Notes under the pieces: model-generated
Told to the model about the DNA's origin: nothing
Seen by the model: only the letters and a program-made list of their open reading frames with translations
Databases searched by the model: none
Shown here: piece after piece, positions 11,366 through 22,791 of the stretch
Layout: the number at the start of each line of letters is the position of its first letter
Numbering within the stretch: the first letter of the stretch is position 1
Translations under genes and position numbers: made by a program
NCBI GenBank assembly: GCA_933207985.1
Contig: OW240913.1
Coordinates: forward strand, 272,016,986-272,080,985
DNA length: 64,000 nucleotides
Direction of reading: 5' to 3'
Source of the DNA: Pelobates cultripes
Taxonomy: Eukaryota > Chordata > Amphibia > Anura > Pelobatidae

Positions 11366-12060
11366 AGGTTAGGGTGACAATGGAGGGAGGAGTTGAGGGT
11401 GACGGGGGGAGGAGGTGAGGGTGACAGTGTGGGCGGGAGGTGAGGACAGTGTGGGAGGAAGGTGAGGGTGACAGTGTGGGGAAGGGTGACAGTGTGGGAG
11501 GGAGGTGAGGGTGACAAGTTGGGGAGGGTGACAGTGGGGGGGTGGTGACACTGTGGGAGGGAGGTGAGGGTGACAGTATGTGGGAGGTGAGGGTGACAGT
11601 ATGGGGGAAGGGTGAGGGTGACAGTGTGAGTGGGAGAGTGAGGGTGACAGTGTGGGGGGGAGGTGATGGTGATATTGTGGAAGGGAGGTGAGGGTGACAG
11701 TGTGGGGTGGGAGAGTGAGGCTGATAGTGTGAGGAGGAGTGAGGGTGACAGTGGGGGAAGGGTGACAGTGTGGGAGGGAGGTGAGGGTGACAAGTTGGGG
11801 AGGGTGACAGTGGGGGGGTGGTGACACTGTGGGAGGGAGGTGAGGGTGACAGTATGTGGGAGGTGAGGGTGACAGTATGGGGGAAGGGTGAGGGTGACAG
11901 TGTGAGTGGGAGAGTGAGGGTGACAGTGTGGGGGGGAGGTGATGGTGATATTGTGGAAGGGAGGTGAGGGTGACAGTGTGGGGTGGGAGAGTGAGGCTGA
12001 TAGTGTGAGGAGGAGTGAGGGTGACAGTGGGGGGGAGATGAGGGTAACATTAAATGGGAG
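11366..12060. repeat. GGTGAGGGTGACAGTGTGGG minisatellite with a 276-bp higher-order duplication
   Basis: Units are variants of GGGAGGTGAGGGTGACAGTG. The block 11481-11756 is repeated at 11757-12032 with no difference that I could see by eye, including its rare variants (GTGACAAGTTGGGG, GTGATGGTGATATTGTGG). Pro/His/Ser-rich open frames on the minus strand are repeat translation only. Confidence 0.9.
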
Positions 12061-13494
12061 GTGAGGGCCATTAAAATACTTTTTTGTGGTGATCCAGTGG
12101 TCTCTTCTCCTTCCCTCCTCCCTGGTGGCCTTGACCCTTGCTGTCCTGTCTGCAGCTCCACCTCCACCAGCTGCAGACCATGCAGACATAGTATCGCGAG
12201 CTCTGGCACGTGAAGTCTGCAACAACGCTCTATTATTTTCCAAGCTCGCTGACAGCTACTGCATGGTGGGTGTTTCAGAGGAGCCCCGCATCCAGCGGCA
12301 CATATTGCAAGCCGCTGGACTCCCTCTAGGTGTCGGGCGCCTGGTCACGGACCAAGGACCTGACTGTCTCTCGAGTCCCCGGCGCGACCCACCAAAAATC
12401 AGCCGGCGACCGCGACCCACACTTTGGGAAACCGTGTCTTATAGTATTGTAGGTCTGAAAAATGTTGGGGCCTGGGCACTTATTTGATTTTAGAGTTATT
12501 ATTGTGTCTGCTATTCTATGGTTACTATAGCCACTAATAAGTCCATTGCTTTGTTAGTTAAGGATGGTAAAGAGATGAACCCAGGGAAATTCTTGACGGC
12601 TGAGTTTGTGAGATCAGTGTTTAGTCTGATTTGAGGGTTGTGGTCAAGATGTAAAGTACTCTTGGAATACTGTTGCAATTTGTGCTGGTAGTTCATGGAT
12701 TTTTCCATCTGGGGCTTTGATTTTGTCAATATTTTTATTTTGAACCCTCTGACAATCTGCAGGCCATTAATGTATATGCCTTGTTCGATTTCTCATAAAA
12801 CAGTTGATTTTTCCCACTGTAGGGCCTTCCTCCAGTGGGAGAAATCGGTATAATCAATGTTGAATTCCCCAGATGTCTAGTAAGTGTGTTCGAGTTGTGA
12901 AGAAAATAAATTTTTTATCATATCTGGCAGTGGTCGGGTGATGCATAGTCAGTGCTTTTGTTTGTTGCCTGCCTACTAAGGGAGATAAAACAGCATTATA
13001 ATTTCCTTGCACGATTAGATGGCATGATGTATAAAGTGCCAGGTATGCATGTAGGAATTTCCAAAAGTTCTCATTAGGGGCGTTAGGGTCATAAACAAAT
13101 GTAAAGGCGTATTAGTGGGATCCTAAATTTTCTGTGACAGTGAGAATCTTCCCAAAGAGTCTGTGGTGGTTTGCAGAATATTCAATGCACAGGACCTATG
13201 GACTAGTATGGCTACTCCACTGTGTTTATTCTCGGCGAGTTCACTACCTAGCAGGCTTGAAAGTGTCTGCTTAGGAGAGGAAAGGGTCTAGACTGCTCAT
13301 AGTGTGTTTCCTGGAGAAGCAATATATTGACCCTTGTTCCATTTGCCCATCGTAGGAGTTGGATTCTTTTGGTGGGATTGTTAAGTCCCTTGCAATTTAT
13401 AGAGATGCACACTAGGGTGGCAGGCATTGGTCTGGTTGAAGACGTCACAGAGCAGGACACCGTGGGATAAATGTGGTAAAAGTGATGGCCAGAC

Positions 13495-13680
13495 CAGGAG
13501 TGGAGAGAGCAAGAGCACAGAAGAGACGAGAAGTGGTGGAAGGAGGGGAAAGGAGGCAGTGAAAAGAGAGTGAATGAGGGGGAAGTGAGAGGGAGAAAAG
13601 AAAGAAAAAGGGGAGAAGAAGGGAAGAATGAGAGGAGGGATTGAAAAGAAAGGGAGTAAATGTGGGGGTGTAAAATGCCT
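13495..13680. repeat. Polypurine (GA-rich) tract
   Basis: About 185 bp almost without pyrimidines on the plus strand, with AGAGGGAGAAAAGAAAGAAA-like runs. It sits just upstream (minus-strand sense) of the L1-like ORF2 start, so it may be 5' or inter-ORF sequence of that LINE. Confidence 0.7.
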
Positions 13681-13839
13681 GGTCTTATGCTAGGTTGCCA
13701 GGCCCAATTGGGGTAGAGAGTCACTAGACCCAGGACATTCGATCTGTGTCTAGGAATATGTAGAAAGGATCCCCATCTCCCCCTCTCCAGAGCATCCCCA
13801 TCTCCCCCTCTCCAGAGCACACAAAGCCTTACTTATATA

Positions 13840-14570
13840 CAAAGGTACTTATATAAAAGAAATCAATAACTAGATTTAATGGGTTGTTCCAAGAGTCAGT
13901 GGTTATTGTAATTTTAAATCACTGTAAGGGAAGCACATGGTGTTTGAGTACAAAGTAATATACGAACATAGGTCTTTAGGGGTCTGTACACAATTGACCT
14001 AAAAAAAAGAATAAAGACAAGAGATAATAGTGCAGTACAGTATGTACAAGGTTTTACAAGGTTTGGGAATCTTTGAACAAGTTACTGCTGCCTATAATTA
14101 CCTTTTGCTAGATTCTAAAGCGAGCGCCTATTACTTCCTTTTTAGGTCTATATTTGTCTTGTGAATGTCGTTCCGCAGGGACCTGCCCAGATGAGGTAAG
14201 AACACGCTGGTAACAAAATAAAAATGTGTGCCTTAAGGGCATGGTGGCAGTCAGAACCCCTTAAAGCATGGCTGTTTTTTTTAAATTAAATTCAACCAAC
14301 TCTTCAACTCATCGAATTTGTATGGGAAGAGTACAGTGAATGCACACGTCTACTAAATATGTTTCCATGGCTGGACATTAAAGGTACACTCCACTGCCAA
14401 AATACAAAAAAAAATAAAAAAAATCAGTGTTTAGTAGATATAGTACATTTTTAGTATTATATCATGAGTAGATTACCCAATAGGACACAACAGGCACAAA
14501 TTGAACCCTATTTCTAATGATTTAAAAGTATAATGTGTGCAAAAGAAATAAAAAAAATACTTAAAGGGAA
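13840..14570. other. AT-rich stretch without recognised features
   Basis: No gene, splice-flanked frame or repeat shared with other parts of the window was recognised. Confidence 0.5.
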
Positions 14571-14574
14571 ACTA

Positions 14575-15005
14575 TAGTCACCAGAACAACTACAGCTTAT
14601 TGAATTTGTTCTGGTGAGTAGAATCATTACCTTCAGGATTTTTGCAGCAAACACTATCTTTTCAGAGAATATGCAGTGTTTACATTACAGCCTAGTGATA
14701 ACTTTACTGGCCACCCCTCAGATAGCTGTTAGAGATCCTTCCTGGGTCATGGCTGCCTAAAATGCATCCAAACATTCAGTATCTCCTCCCTCTGCATGCA
14801 GACACTGAACTTTCCTCATAGAGATTCATTGATTCAATTCATCTCTATGAGGAGATGCTGATTGGCCAGGGCTGGTTTGAATCATGCTGGCTCTGTCCCT
14901 GATCTGCCTCTTTGTCAGTCTCAGCCAATCCTATGGGGAAGCATTGTGATTGGATCAGGCTACCACTGCTGCTGATGTCAGCAGGCAGTGGTAAGGTCTA
15001 CAGGT
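14575..15005. mobile_element. TTAA-type MITE (left end intact)
   Basis: TTAA 14571-14574 precedes AGGGAAACTATAGTCACCAG. The interior carries AGTGTTTACATTACAGCC and GAGGAGATGCTGATTGGCCA, the same blocks as the elements at 726-2255 (inverted) and 34976. A matching right end is not visible near 15005. Confidence 0.7.
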
Positions 15006-15947
15006 GTTTCTTACTTCCCATGTGAATAAAATAGCTTAAATAGCTTTTTCATCTTCTTTTAAAATTTTATTTTGTTGAAAGCACTTTTTATTTTGTGAAT
15101 TTAATAAGGTAATACAAAATCTCTAGATTGTCAGAGAAAGTAACACAGCATGAAATTATTAGTTTCAACAGCAATACAATAAGCAGGAAAAAAATAAAGA
15201 AAAAAAAATATTAAAAGGTGGATGGTCAGAAACATTAGCAAAGTATTTGACCTCCTACCAAACAATGATGGAATATACATCCCTTCAGGACTCATGACAC
15301 AAGAATAACGTCATGAAGATTTTTACCAGCACAGACGGTTTCCCTGCTGGAAATTGAAGAACCCCAGATATCACATAATACTCCCTGGAAGCTTAGTGGC
15401 CTCATGCTGACAGGTGATCAAAGTGAGTGCGGCATACATTACTGTGGCTGAGATTCTGGGTTCTGCCATGGTCCCGATGATGTAATATTGCCTCCAACAG
15501 AGAGAGACCCAGATCAGGTCTCCCTTCAAGCCCTCTGCATCACAATCACCGCCTACAAAAGGTGGTCAGCCCTCGGCTACGTATGCTGCCCAGCACTAAT
15601 CACAGCTGTAGAGGGGAAATAAATCTTATGGTGAAAAAACCCTAAAACAGGGGTGACCAAAAAGTAAATGAGATCTACAACTTATCTAATGCATTGCCAT
15701 TCTATAGGCTGGTAAACAATCTTGGGAATGATAGTTCTACCAAATATAGTGATCTATCGTGTAGGCCCACCTGCCCTAAGAAAATGTATTTTAAAAAGTA
15801 ATGGCAAATTAATGGAGAGATTTGTGCGGTGAAGTTGGATGAAGTGAATTCCTATATTGTTTTAAGAAACTTCATTGACGAGATGATAATTAAGCTCTAC
15901 AGAATAGCAGAATTTTTATTTGAGCTTTTCTTCTGCAACTTTTCACC
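15005..15947. other. Unassigned sequence, partly repeat-like
   Basis: No coding segment recognised. 15654-15760 begins CAGGGGTGACCAAAAAGTA, resembling a hAT-type MITE terminus, but no second end was found. Confidence 0.4.
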
Positions 15948-15949
15948 TA

Positions 15950-16863
15950 CCGTATATACTGGAGTACAAGACGAGTTTTTCGGCACATTTTTTGTGCTGA
16001 AAAACCCCCACTCGTCTTATACTCGAGTGAGTGTCTGTATTATGGCAACTTACATTGCCATAATACAGACAAGGACCGCCGGGCTCATTACAAGCCCGGC
16101 GGTCGTGTTGGGGGCTGGCAGAGAGCTGTAACTTACCTTTCCTGCAGCTTCCTTCTCTCTCCTTCCGGTCCGGTCAGCTCCCCTGCAAGTCTCGCGAGAG
16201 CTGCAGGGTCAGTGCGTTGCCACGGGTTACCATGGCAACACTCCACGCGGCACTCACACCGCAAGACTTGCAGTGGAGCTGACCGGACCGGAGGAGAGAG
16301 AAGGGAGCTAACAGGAGCTGCAGGAACGGTAAGTAAACGCTTCCTGCCAGCCTCCTCCTACACAGTGCACACCACTGGACAACCAGGGAATGAGAGCCCC
16401 CCTCCCTGGCCAGCTAACAAGCAGGGAGGGGGGACGAAAATAAATATAAATACAAATTTAATTAAAATAACATAAAAATAATAATAATGTAAAAAAAATT
16501 ATTAAAATAATAATAATAATATAAAAAAATTGAAATGCCCACCATCCACCAAGGCTCTGCATCACATACACATACACACACACTGCATTCATACACACAC
16601 ACACACACTGCATTCATATACACACACTCACACACTGCATTCATTATATACACACTCACTGCATTCATTATATATACACACTGTAAATAAATATTCAATT
16701 AATATAATTTTTGGGGGATCTAATTTTATTTAGAAATTTACCAGTAGCTGCTGCATTTCCCACCCTAGTCTTATACTCGAGTCAATAAGTTTTCCCAGTT
16801 TTTTGGGGTAAAATTAGGGGTCTCGACTCATATTCGGGTCAAATTATACTCGAGTATATACGG
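15950..16863. mobile_element. TA-flanked palindromic DNA transposon, copy 3
   Basis: TA at 15948-15949 and 16864-16865; left end CCGTATATACTGGAGTACAA, right end CGAGTATATACGG. It is the same orientation and architecture as copies 1 and 2. The inner palindrome holds TCTCGCGAGA (16190-16199) and, a few bases on, GTTACCATGGCAAC (16226-16239), a perfect RFX X-box-like palindrome. The CA/TGCATTCAT tract is short here (16560-16680). Confidence 0.85.
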
Positions 16864-16869
16864 TACTTA

Positions 16870-17311
16870 TAATTCTCTCTTTTTGTTTATTAAATCTCCT
16901 TCTAGGGAAGAATCTTGGTAAACTAAAAACCAGTTTCGGAGGCCTAAGATAAATATTTATCAAGGCTGCAATAAACACACAGGATAGATGTGTTTGCAGA
17001 AACACACAAAATGACATTATGGGTTAACAGCAAGCCTTAAAAACTACTACTTTTGATATTAAATATCACTGGGTCTTCCACTTTTTTTTTTTAATCCATT
17101 ATCTGCAGAAAGTATAAATTACAGCTTACACTTTATTATGCATGCATATATCTATTGAAGGGATGCATAAACATTTAAATGACTACTCCACACTGAAATT
17201 TGTGGACACAATATTTTTACTATTAAGAAGAATACGCCTCCAATTAATTGTTAATGCATGTATTCATTGGAGGTATATCTTAAAAGAGTGGTACTAAAAA
17301 ACTCCTGTTAT
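16870..17311. other. AT-rich stretch without recognised features
   Basis: Nothing beyond low-complexity T runs was recognised. Confidence 0.5.
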
Positions 17312-17315
17312 TTAA

Positions 17316-17688
17316 AGGGTTACTCTAGCAGCATTGAGGGGATAGGATGACCTTTTTGAGGTAAAATGCTCTATTGGGCACTATGATGTAGACCCACCCC
17401 ATCCCCCCCCAATCTGAGCCGGTGAGGGTAAGGGGGAGAAAGGAGGGGAGGGAAAAAATTTTTTTTAAATAAAAAGAAATTAAATCGCAGTGTGAGTAGT
17501 TGAGGGAGCGTTTACAGGGTGTGAGGAGAGAGCAATTTTTCCCTTGCAGGCACTCTGCCATCAAAGGGTTAGATTGATGGTAGATGCAAAATATGCACAG
17601 AATTAACATTGGCAGCCCAGAACAGAGCACACAATTAACAAAAACTCTGTATGTGCAGTGTTTCAAGCTGAAACACTGCAGAGACATA
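17316..17688. mobile_element. TTAA-type MITE, right end lost
   Basis: TTAA 17312-17315 followed by AGGGTTACTCTAGCAGC. Internal GCAGTGTTTCAAGCTGAAAC palindrome near 17656. It is abutted by a mariner remnant, so the right terminus is gone. Confidence 0.55.
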
Positions 17689-17689
17689 C

Positions 17690-18362
17690 AAGGTCTGTCC
17701 GGAAAAAGACCAACCATTGGTAATACAACAAGAACAGTGTAAGCGACATCGGTGTAACCTGGCAGCCGAGAAGAGTGGACTGGAATGCACATGTGTGAAC
17801 AATGACGATTTCACTGTACTAGTCAGTGAGGGGCTCTAGACACCATTGAGTGAGCATGTCTACTGTGTGGCCGTCGCATTCACAATAACTGAGTAGAGCA
17901 ATGAATCTGCATCTAAATTTACGTTAAGCTTGAATATTCCTCTGCTGAAAATATTTTGATGATTCAGAAGGCTTCTGAGGAAGATGCAATGATTGCAGTG
18001 CAAATAAAAGTGTGGCACAAACGCTACAAAATGGGTCAAAAACCTGCGGAAAGATTTGGCGTCCGGTGACTTCTGGCTTTTCCCAAAACTAAAATTACCT
18101 GTGAAGACATTGCAGACCATCGATGAGATACGGGTAAATATGACGAGGCAGCTGATTCCAACAAAGGATTTTGCAGAGTCTTTTGAACAGTCGAAGAGAA
18201 GCCGGGAGAACTATGTGAGGTCCTAAGGTGCCTTCTTTGAAGGGGACTGAGGCATCATTGTCCTATGTACAATGTTCCTGTATCTTGTATCTTCTTAAAT
18301 AAATGTCTCTATTTTTCATACTACATGGCTGAATACTTTCTGGATATTTTTGGATAGACTGT
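17690..18362 (+). pseudogene. Internally deleted mariner element with transposase remnants
   Basis: The left end AAGGTCTGTCCGGAAA and the right end TTTTTGGATAGACT are degraded mariner-like termini. The plus strand around 18138-18240 reads MTRQLIPTKDFAESFEQSKR followed, after a stop, by GAFFEGD. This is the characteristic C-terminus of mariner transposases. An N-terminal helix-turn-helix-like part is recognisable with shifts near 17960-18065 (VWHKRYKMGQKPAERFG). The catalytic core is deleted. Confidence 0.75.
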
Positions 18363-18364
18363 GA

Positions 18365-19550
18365 ACATATGACATAGCTAAATATGAATAAATATGAGCT
18401 TAAAACAAATTCCCTGTTCCAAAATATAGTCTCATACATTAATTAAGCCATGCTGCGACAACCATAGAGAAGGGAATTTGTTGCAGAAACAGCACTATGT
18501 AGGAAGTGTAGAATTATGCAAAGAACTTGTCTTCTACAAAATGCAAGCTCCAAGATTTCTGTGATTGTCAAGACTTACTCTTATCAAATTTCTTAGTTGT
18601 TAAAGACGCACACAACAAACATTCCATATGTACTAGCATTGTGGAATAAACAAATGATAATTATTACTTGTCCACTTCACAAATCCCTGACATCTGATTT
18701 TTCTCCCCCAAGGACGTATTTCTTGAAACAGCATTGAAACTGTTCAACTGGAACCAGTTAGATTGGAGTTACCCTTCAAATATAATGTGAAAAGACAATG
18801 AAAAAAGATTTATTAGTAAATGTCCATGAATATATAATATTTGATATGTTTCATTTCTATAAGATGAATCAAAATGCATTTGATTAACATTTTTGAATAA
18901 CATAGTAATCTGTAATATGTCTTCTTGGTAATGATGAAAGGATGTTCATAAGCTAAAAATGGTTTATTATTTAATGCATATTGATTAAATTATTATATGA
19001 ATGATAACTGTTTTGATCCCTCTTGAAGAAGAAATAACCATAAATAATATAAATATACCTGTATAATACTTATATCTATATAAATGATCAAATAATTACA
19101 AACATGCTATACTGCATGGTCAGGTATAAATTGATCAAGGCATATTTGATTACTCAAAGGTCAATTGATTCACCTTGAAGTTTTACAACATACAATGAAA
19201 GTTAGGGGAACATAAATATCACAATTTAGACTACGAATTCCTGAGGACAGAGAACAAGAATACATAAACAGACAATGTGTAAAAACTTCTACCAATCAGA
19301 TGTGGGTGCACAGCTTCAAACTACTTTCTAGACCTGGAAAAAAAGGGATAAAAGAAGCAAGATTTAGGCAGGAGGAATCTCTCTCTGTCAGGTCAGCTCA
19401 GTGATTACCACCAACAGACATTTGTACCATCAGAAGGGCAGAGATCATTAAAGAACCTCAAATTCAGTATATCCATAGACGGAGACTGTACCGTCCAGGC
19501 GCATATATCTGGAACCAAACACAGGCTCCAGAAAATTGGAGTGCAAAAGT
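18365..19550. other. AT-rich stretch without recognised features
   Basis: No coding segment or shared repeat recognised; composition is about two thirds A+T. Confidence 0.5.
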
Positions 19551-19554
19551 GCCT

Positions 19555-19652
19555 GCTGCTGATTGGCTGGAATGTGTCTGCTGACTGTGAGGTACAGGGT
19601 CAAAGTTTACTCAATGATGAGTCCGCGGCAAACCGTTCAGGACATCACTAAT
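19555..19652. mobile_element. Half copy of the foldback hAT MITE
   Basis: TGCTGATTGGCTGGAATGTG through TGAGGTACAGGGTCAAAGTT and AACCGTTCAGGACATCACTA matches the right arm of the element at 4996-5398, with an internal deletion. The left arm is absent. Confidence 0.85.
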
Positions 19653-19699
19653 AATCACCAGTTATCTAAATACACTATATTCCGCTTTTTCCTCTTATT

Positions 19700-20001
19700 C
19701 CCTAAATTGGTTCATCTGTATCTGAGGATATTCCTGAAGGCTCTGCTTTCCTGCATTTCCTTTTCTATGGTACCAAAAGTGCCCTCCCACTCTAAGTAGT
19801 CAAACCATTTTAGAACAGTTTGACTTCTTTCCTGAAGTCTGCTGTACAATGCTCCCCGTCTCCACTTCAGACAAAGAGCCAGCAGCTCTTTGTCAGAGCT
19901 AACCCTGGACATGCAGAGCTTAGCTTGGCAGAGCTAATGGAAGCTCCTGTGTATGTGAGGCTCACAATGAAGTGATTATCGTGCTTGGACTGTTCCTTTA
20001 A
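19700..20001. mobile_element. Right part of a TTAA-type MITE
   Basis: Ends GGACTGTTCCTTTAA (TTAA 19998-20001). Internal phrases AAACCATTTTAGAACAGTTTGACTTC are related to those at 21463-21482. The left end was not located. Confidence 0.5.
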
Positions 20002-21330
20002 ATACATTATTATATTATTACGTTTGTGTTGCCCTCCACTAAGCAATTTTGCATTTGTTCATTTATATATAACATTTATTTCTGCTTCTTGAGTATCATG
20101 GTTTTTTTAAAGGGAAATTACACCATTAACCTTGTTTATATGATGCTCTATTCTCGTTTCCATTTATATTAAAGATTTAGCAAGTGACATCACAATTCAC
20201 TTCAATCCAGGCATGGCCAGGGCACGCAATGCAAATGAGGACGAGAACAGGAATATTGGGGGCTATGAATAAAAGTGCCTACTCTGATGTATAAAACATT
20301 GTCACCAATTGTAATGTGCCTTCTGATTCCATTGGTTTCTATGGAAATTACCACACTTTTAGGACTTTAGACCACTTCTCAAAGCACAATACTTTTTTAT
20401 TTAATATATAACATCCATTGTTTGGGTTTCTCCTCTTCCACTATCGATCTTCAATCACAGAAAACACCATTTCTAACAATGGTTGATAGGGAGGCAAGAT
20501 GGAGGCACCCACTTCCAGGAAAAAAACAAACAAAAAAAACCCATCAGTGTGGATTTCAACATTTAATTTTATTTTTTAAGCAATTTTGATAATGAGATAT
20601 TTAATAGTAAAAAAAAAAAATCCTAGAATTGGACAGTTCCCTTTTAGAGAAGTTAATGTATCATAAGCACTATAGTTCTCTGAAGTGGTTATAGTACTCT
20701 GCATCTGTGGTTGATGTCCCCCTGTTTTCTGTTTCAGAGGTCCACTCACTGCCCTCTGCACAGCTCATGTTAAAATGCACTAATTTCCACATCATCAGCT
20801 GTGAATATGTCCAATCTGCAGATTGCACCAGAGGCACATTGTAGATGTATTTACAGCAACGTAATTAAAATTGGTTATTAGGGGGATATTTTTGGCAGCT
20901 TATGTAGAGGTGGAGATTTCACTGTGAAGAGCAGAAATGTTCATAAAATCTGCCAACTCTACCTACTGATGACTTCAAGGAGTCAGACTACCTATTTCAC
21001 AAGATATCATAAACCTTGGCAAGTACTAAAATTATGAGTTTATTGCAGTTACTACAAACACATTTCTGGATTCAGGGTGTAATTATTTCACGGGTAATCC
21101 TACATTTATTAAATTCATACTTAAAACAACAGACTTTCTGCCAGACAGAATGTGCTCATTGGCAACAGTAATAATGTTACAAGGGGATTGCAAATAATGA
21201 TATAAATATTTATATATGCTACACACACAAATGTATAAATTAAAACTATTTCTAAATTTTCAGGTAATTGTGCAGGATATGATTTTTAAATGTTTACGAC
21301 CAATAAAAAAAGATTAATATATAAAAAGCT
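20002..21330. other. AT-rich stretch without a recognised gene
   Basis: Only fragments resembling TTAA MITE ends (20106, 20630) were seen; no coding exon recognised. It runs into an assembly gap. Confidence 0.45.
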
Positions 21331-21430
21331 NNNNNNNNNNNNNNNNNNNNNNNNNNNNNNNNNNNNNNNNNNNNNNNNNNNNNNNNNNNNNNNNNNNNNN
21401 NNNNNNNNNNNNNNNNNNNNNNNNNNNNNN
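21331..21430. other. Assembly gap (100 N)
   Basis: Exactly 100 ambiguous bases, a placeholder length. The sequence to the right (21431-21513) is repeated at 21620-21702. Confidence 1.
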
Positions 21431-21702
21431 AACCCAGCAGAGATCAGATAAGAAGACAAAACCTTCTAAAATGGTTTGACTACTTGCAATATACCCATTC
21501 CAGAGCAACCTGGAAGTCTAGAGCTGCCACTGCTCTCAGCCAATGAGCTAGACCTGCACTGCAGGCTTAAGCTTAGGAGCTTTCAGCTCTCCATATGAAG
21601 TAGTGGAGGCAGGGAGCGGAACCCAGCAGAGATCAGATAAGAAGTCAAACCCTTCTAAAATGGTTTGACTACTTGCAATATACCCATTCCAGAGCAACCT
21701 GG
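21431..21702. repeat. 189-bp-period partial duplication beside the gap
   Basis: AACCCAGCAGAGATCAGATA to GAGCAACCTGG (83 bp) appears at 21431 and again at 21620 with only a few substitutions. The 106 bp between them belongs to the same MITE-like sequence. Confidence 0.85.
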
Positions 21703-21876
21703 CACCATAACCACTATAGCAAACTGTATTGGTTATGATACTTGGAGCGTTTCTTTTGTGGTATGAAAGGCAGTAGTGTAAAGTGTTTACTGCAAAAGGC
21801 CTGAAGGGATTGATTATACTCACCAGGGCAAATTCAATAAGTAAGCTGTAGTTGTTCTGGTGACTATAGTGTCCCT
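21703..21876. mobile_element. TTAA-type MITE right end
   Basis: Ends GGTGACTATAGTGTCCC followed by TTAA (21877-21880). AGTGTTTACTGCAAAAGGCC matches the right portion of the element at 726-2255. Confidence 0.65.
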
Positions 21877-22435
21877 TTAATTAATTAATTTTGTATTGCA
21901 AGGCAAAGCCAAACCAAGATCATATTTTTCACAATGTTTGGAAATGAAATGGTTCATGTATGTTATTATTACTCAGCTATACTATATAAATGTTATTGAA
22001 CTTAGAAAACTAAAAGGATGAAATACCTTGTGGCCCTTTTTAAAATCATATTCATATTATAGTAAATTGACCATCAGAGCTAACTGATAAAATAAGCAAA
22101 TTAAAACACAATTACTTATATAGATGGTATAAATACATACACTTATTTGGAGCTAAATAAGTGAATAAAGAAATTACTTATAAACAAGACCCGAGTCAGC
22201 AGTTTAGAAGAATGTCACAAAAGATGATGATGTTACAGCTTTCTGATTTACTTCAGTGACCACAGAGAATGCCATGGCTTGCAGTGTCATTATTGATGCT
22301 TCCATGAGACCATCTGTTACCTGATGTGCCATATGTGTCTCTGTGAGGACATTTCTTTATCACTCTTAGAGACGAAGAGGGCTAGAAACAAAATCAAGAA
22401 AATAACATAAAATAAACATATTTGACACCAGTTAA

Positions 22436-22510
22436 AAGGCCAGTCCGGGAACCAAAACAACTTCATCTAAATTAAATTGTTATGGTGCCTTATGCTGCCT
22501 AAACTGTCAC
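22436..22510. mobile_element. Very short (75 bp) TTAA MITE
   Basis: TTAA at 22432-22435 and 22511-22514. The interior AACCAAAACAACTTCATC and its partner around TTGTTATGGTGCC form a hairpin. It looks like a nearly bare pair of termini. Confidence 0.6.
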
Positions 22511-22791
22511 TTTAAAGACTGCATCCTTCATAAAAGATCTGTCATCTCTCTTTAATAATATACTATATAATAATTCTAATGTTCTGAAAGAGGTGAGGCA
22601 GAAATGGGCTGACATCTTATGGCCTGGGACAAATCCAACCAAGAGGCTTATTTGCAGAGGAAACAGACCACATCTAAAATCTTAATGGAGCCTTGAGCAT
22701 GCTTCTGACTGCTCCAAGTCACAGCGCTCATGTTTTCCACACGCTGTATGCGCTAATCACAAGGTTTAGGTAGATGAAAGACAAGCAGAAC

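Larger units (their letters stand above)
10741..12455. mobile_element. hAT-like element with two internal tandem arrays
   Basis: The left end GATTCCCAAACTTTTATTGG and the right end GCGACCCACACTTTGGGAAA are inverted versions of a common vertebrate hAT terminus (GGTTCCCAAACT ... AGTTTGGGAACC). It interrupts the L1-like ORF2. A clear 8-bp duplication could not be aligned, so the exact edges are uncertain by some bases. The interior is nearly all tandem repeat except the GC-rich right 400 bp. Confidence 0.7.
9930..13434 (-). pseudogene. L1-like LINE ORF2 remnant (endonuclease + RT), split by a hAT
   Basis: The minus strand from 13427 reads MPATLVCISINCKGLNNPTK and later ILLLQETHYEQ, the start of an apurinic endonuclease domain of L1/Tx1 type. 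At 10668-10543 it reads NGICLVCPMSPILFALSLEP, the RT block usually written NGTRQGCPLSPLLF. Around 10530-10500 the expected ADD box is degraded to VAN before LLLTISDP, so the RT active site is lost. The hAT-like element 10741-12455 lies between the two parts, and roughly 0.9 kb of RT coding is also missing. Confidence 0.8.

Noticed and set aside
11323..12243. Minus-strand His/Pro/Ser-rich frames of 152-306 codons
   Set aside because: Repeat translation of the GGTGAGGGTGACAGTG minisatellite; all three frames open and duplicated with the DNA unit.
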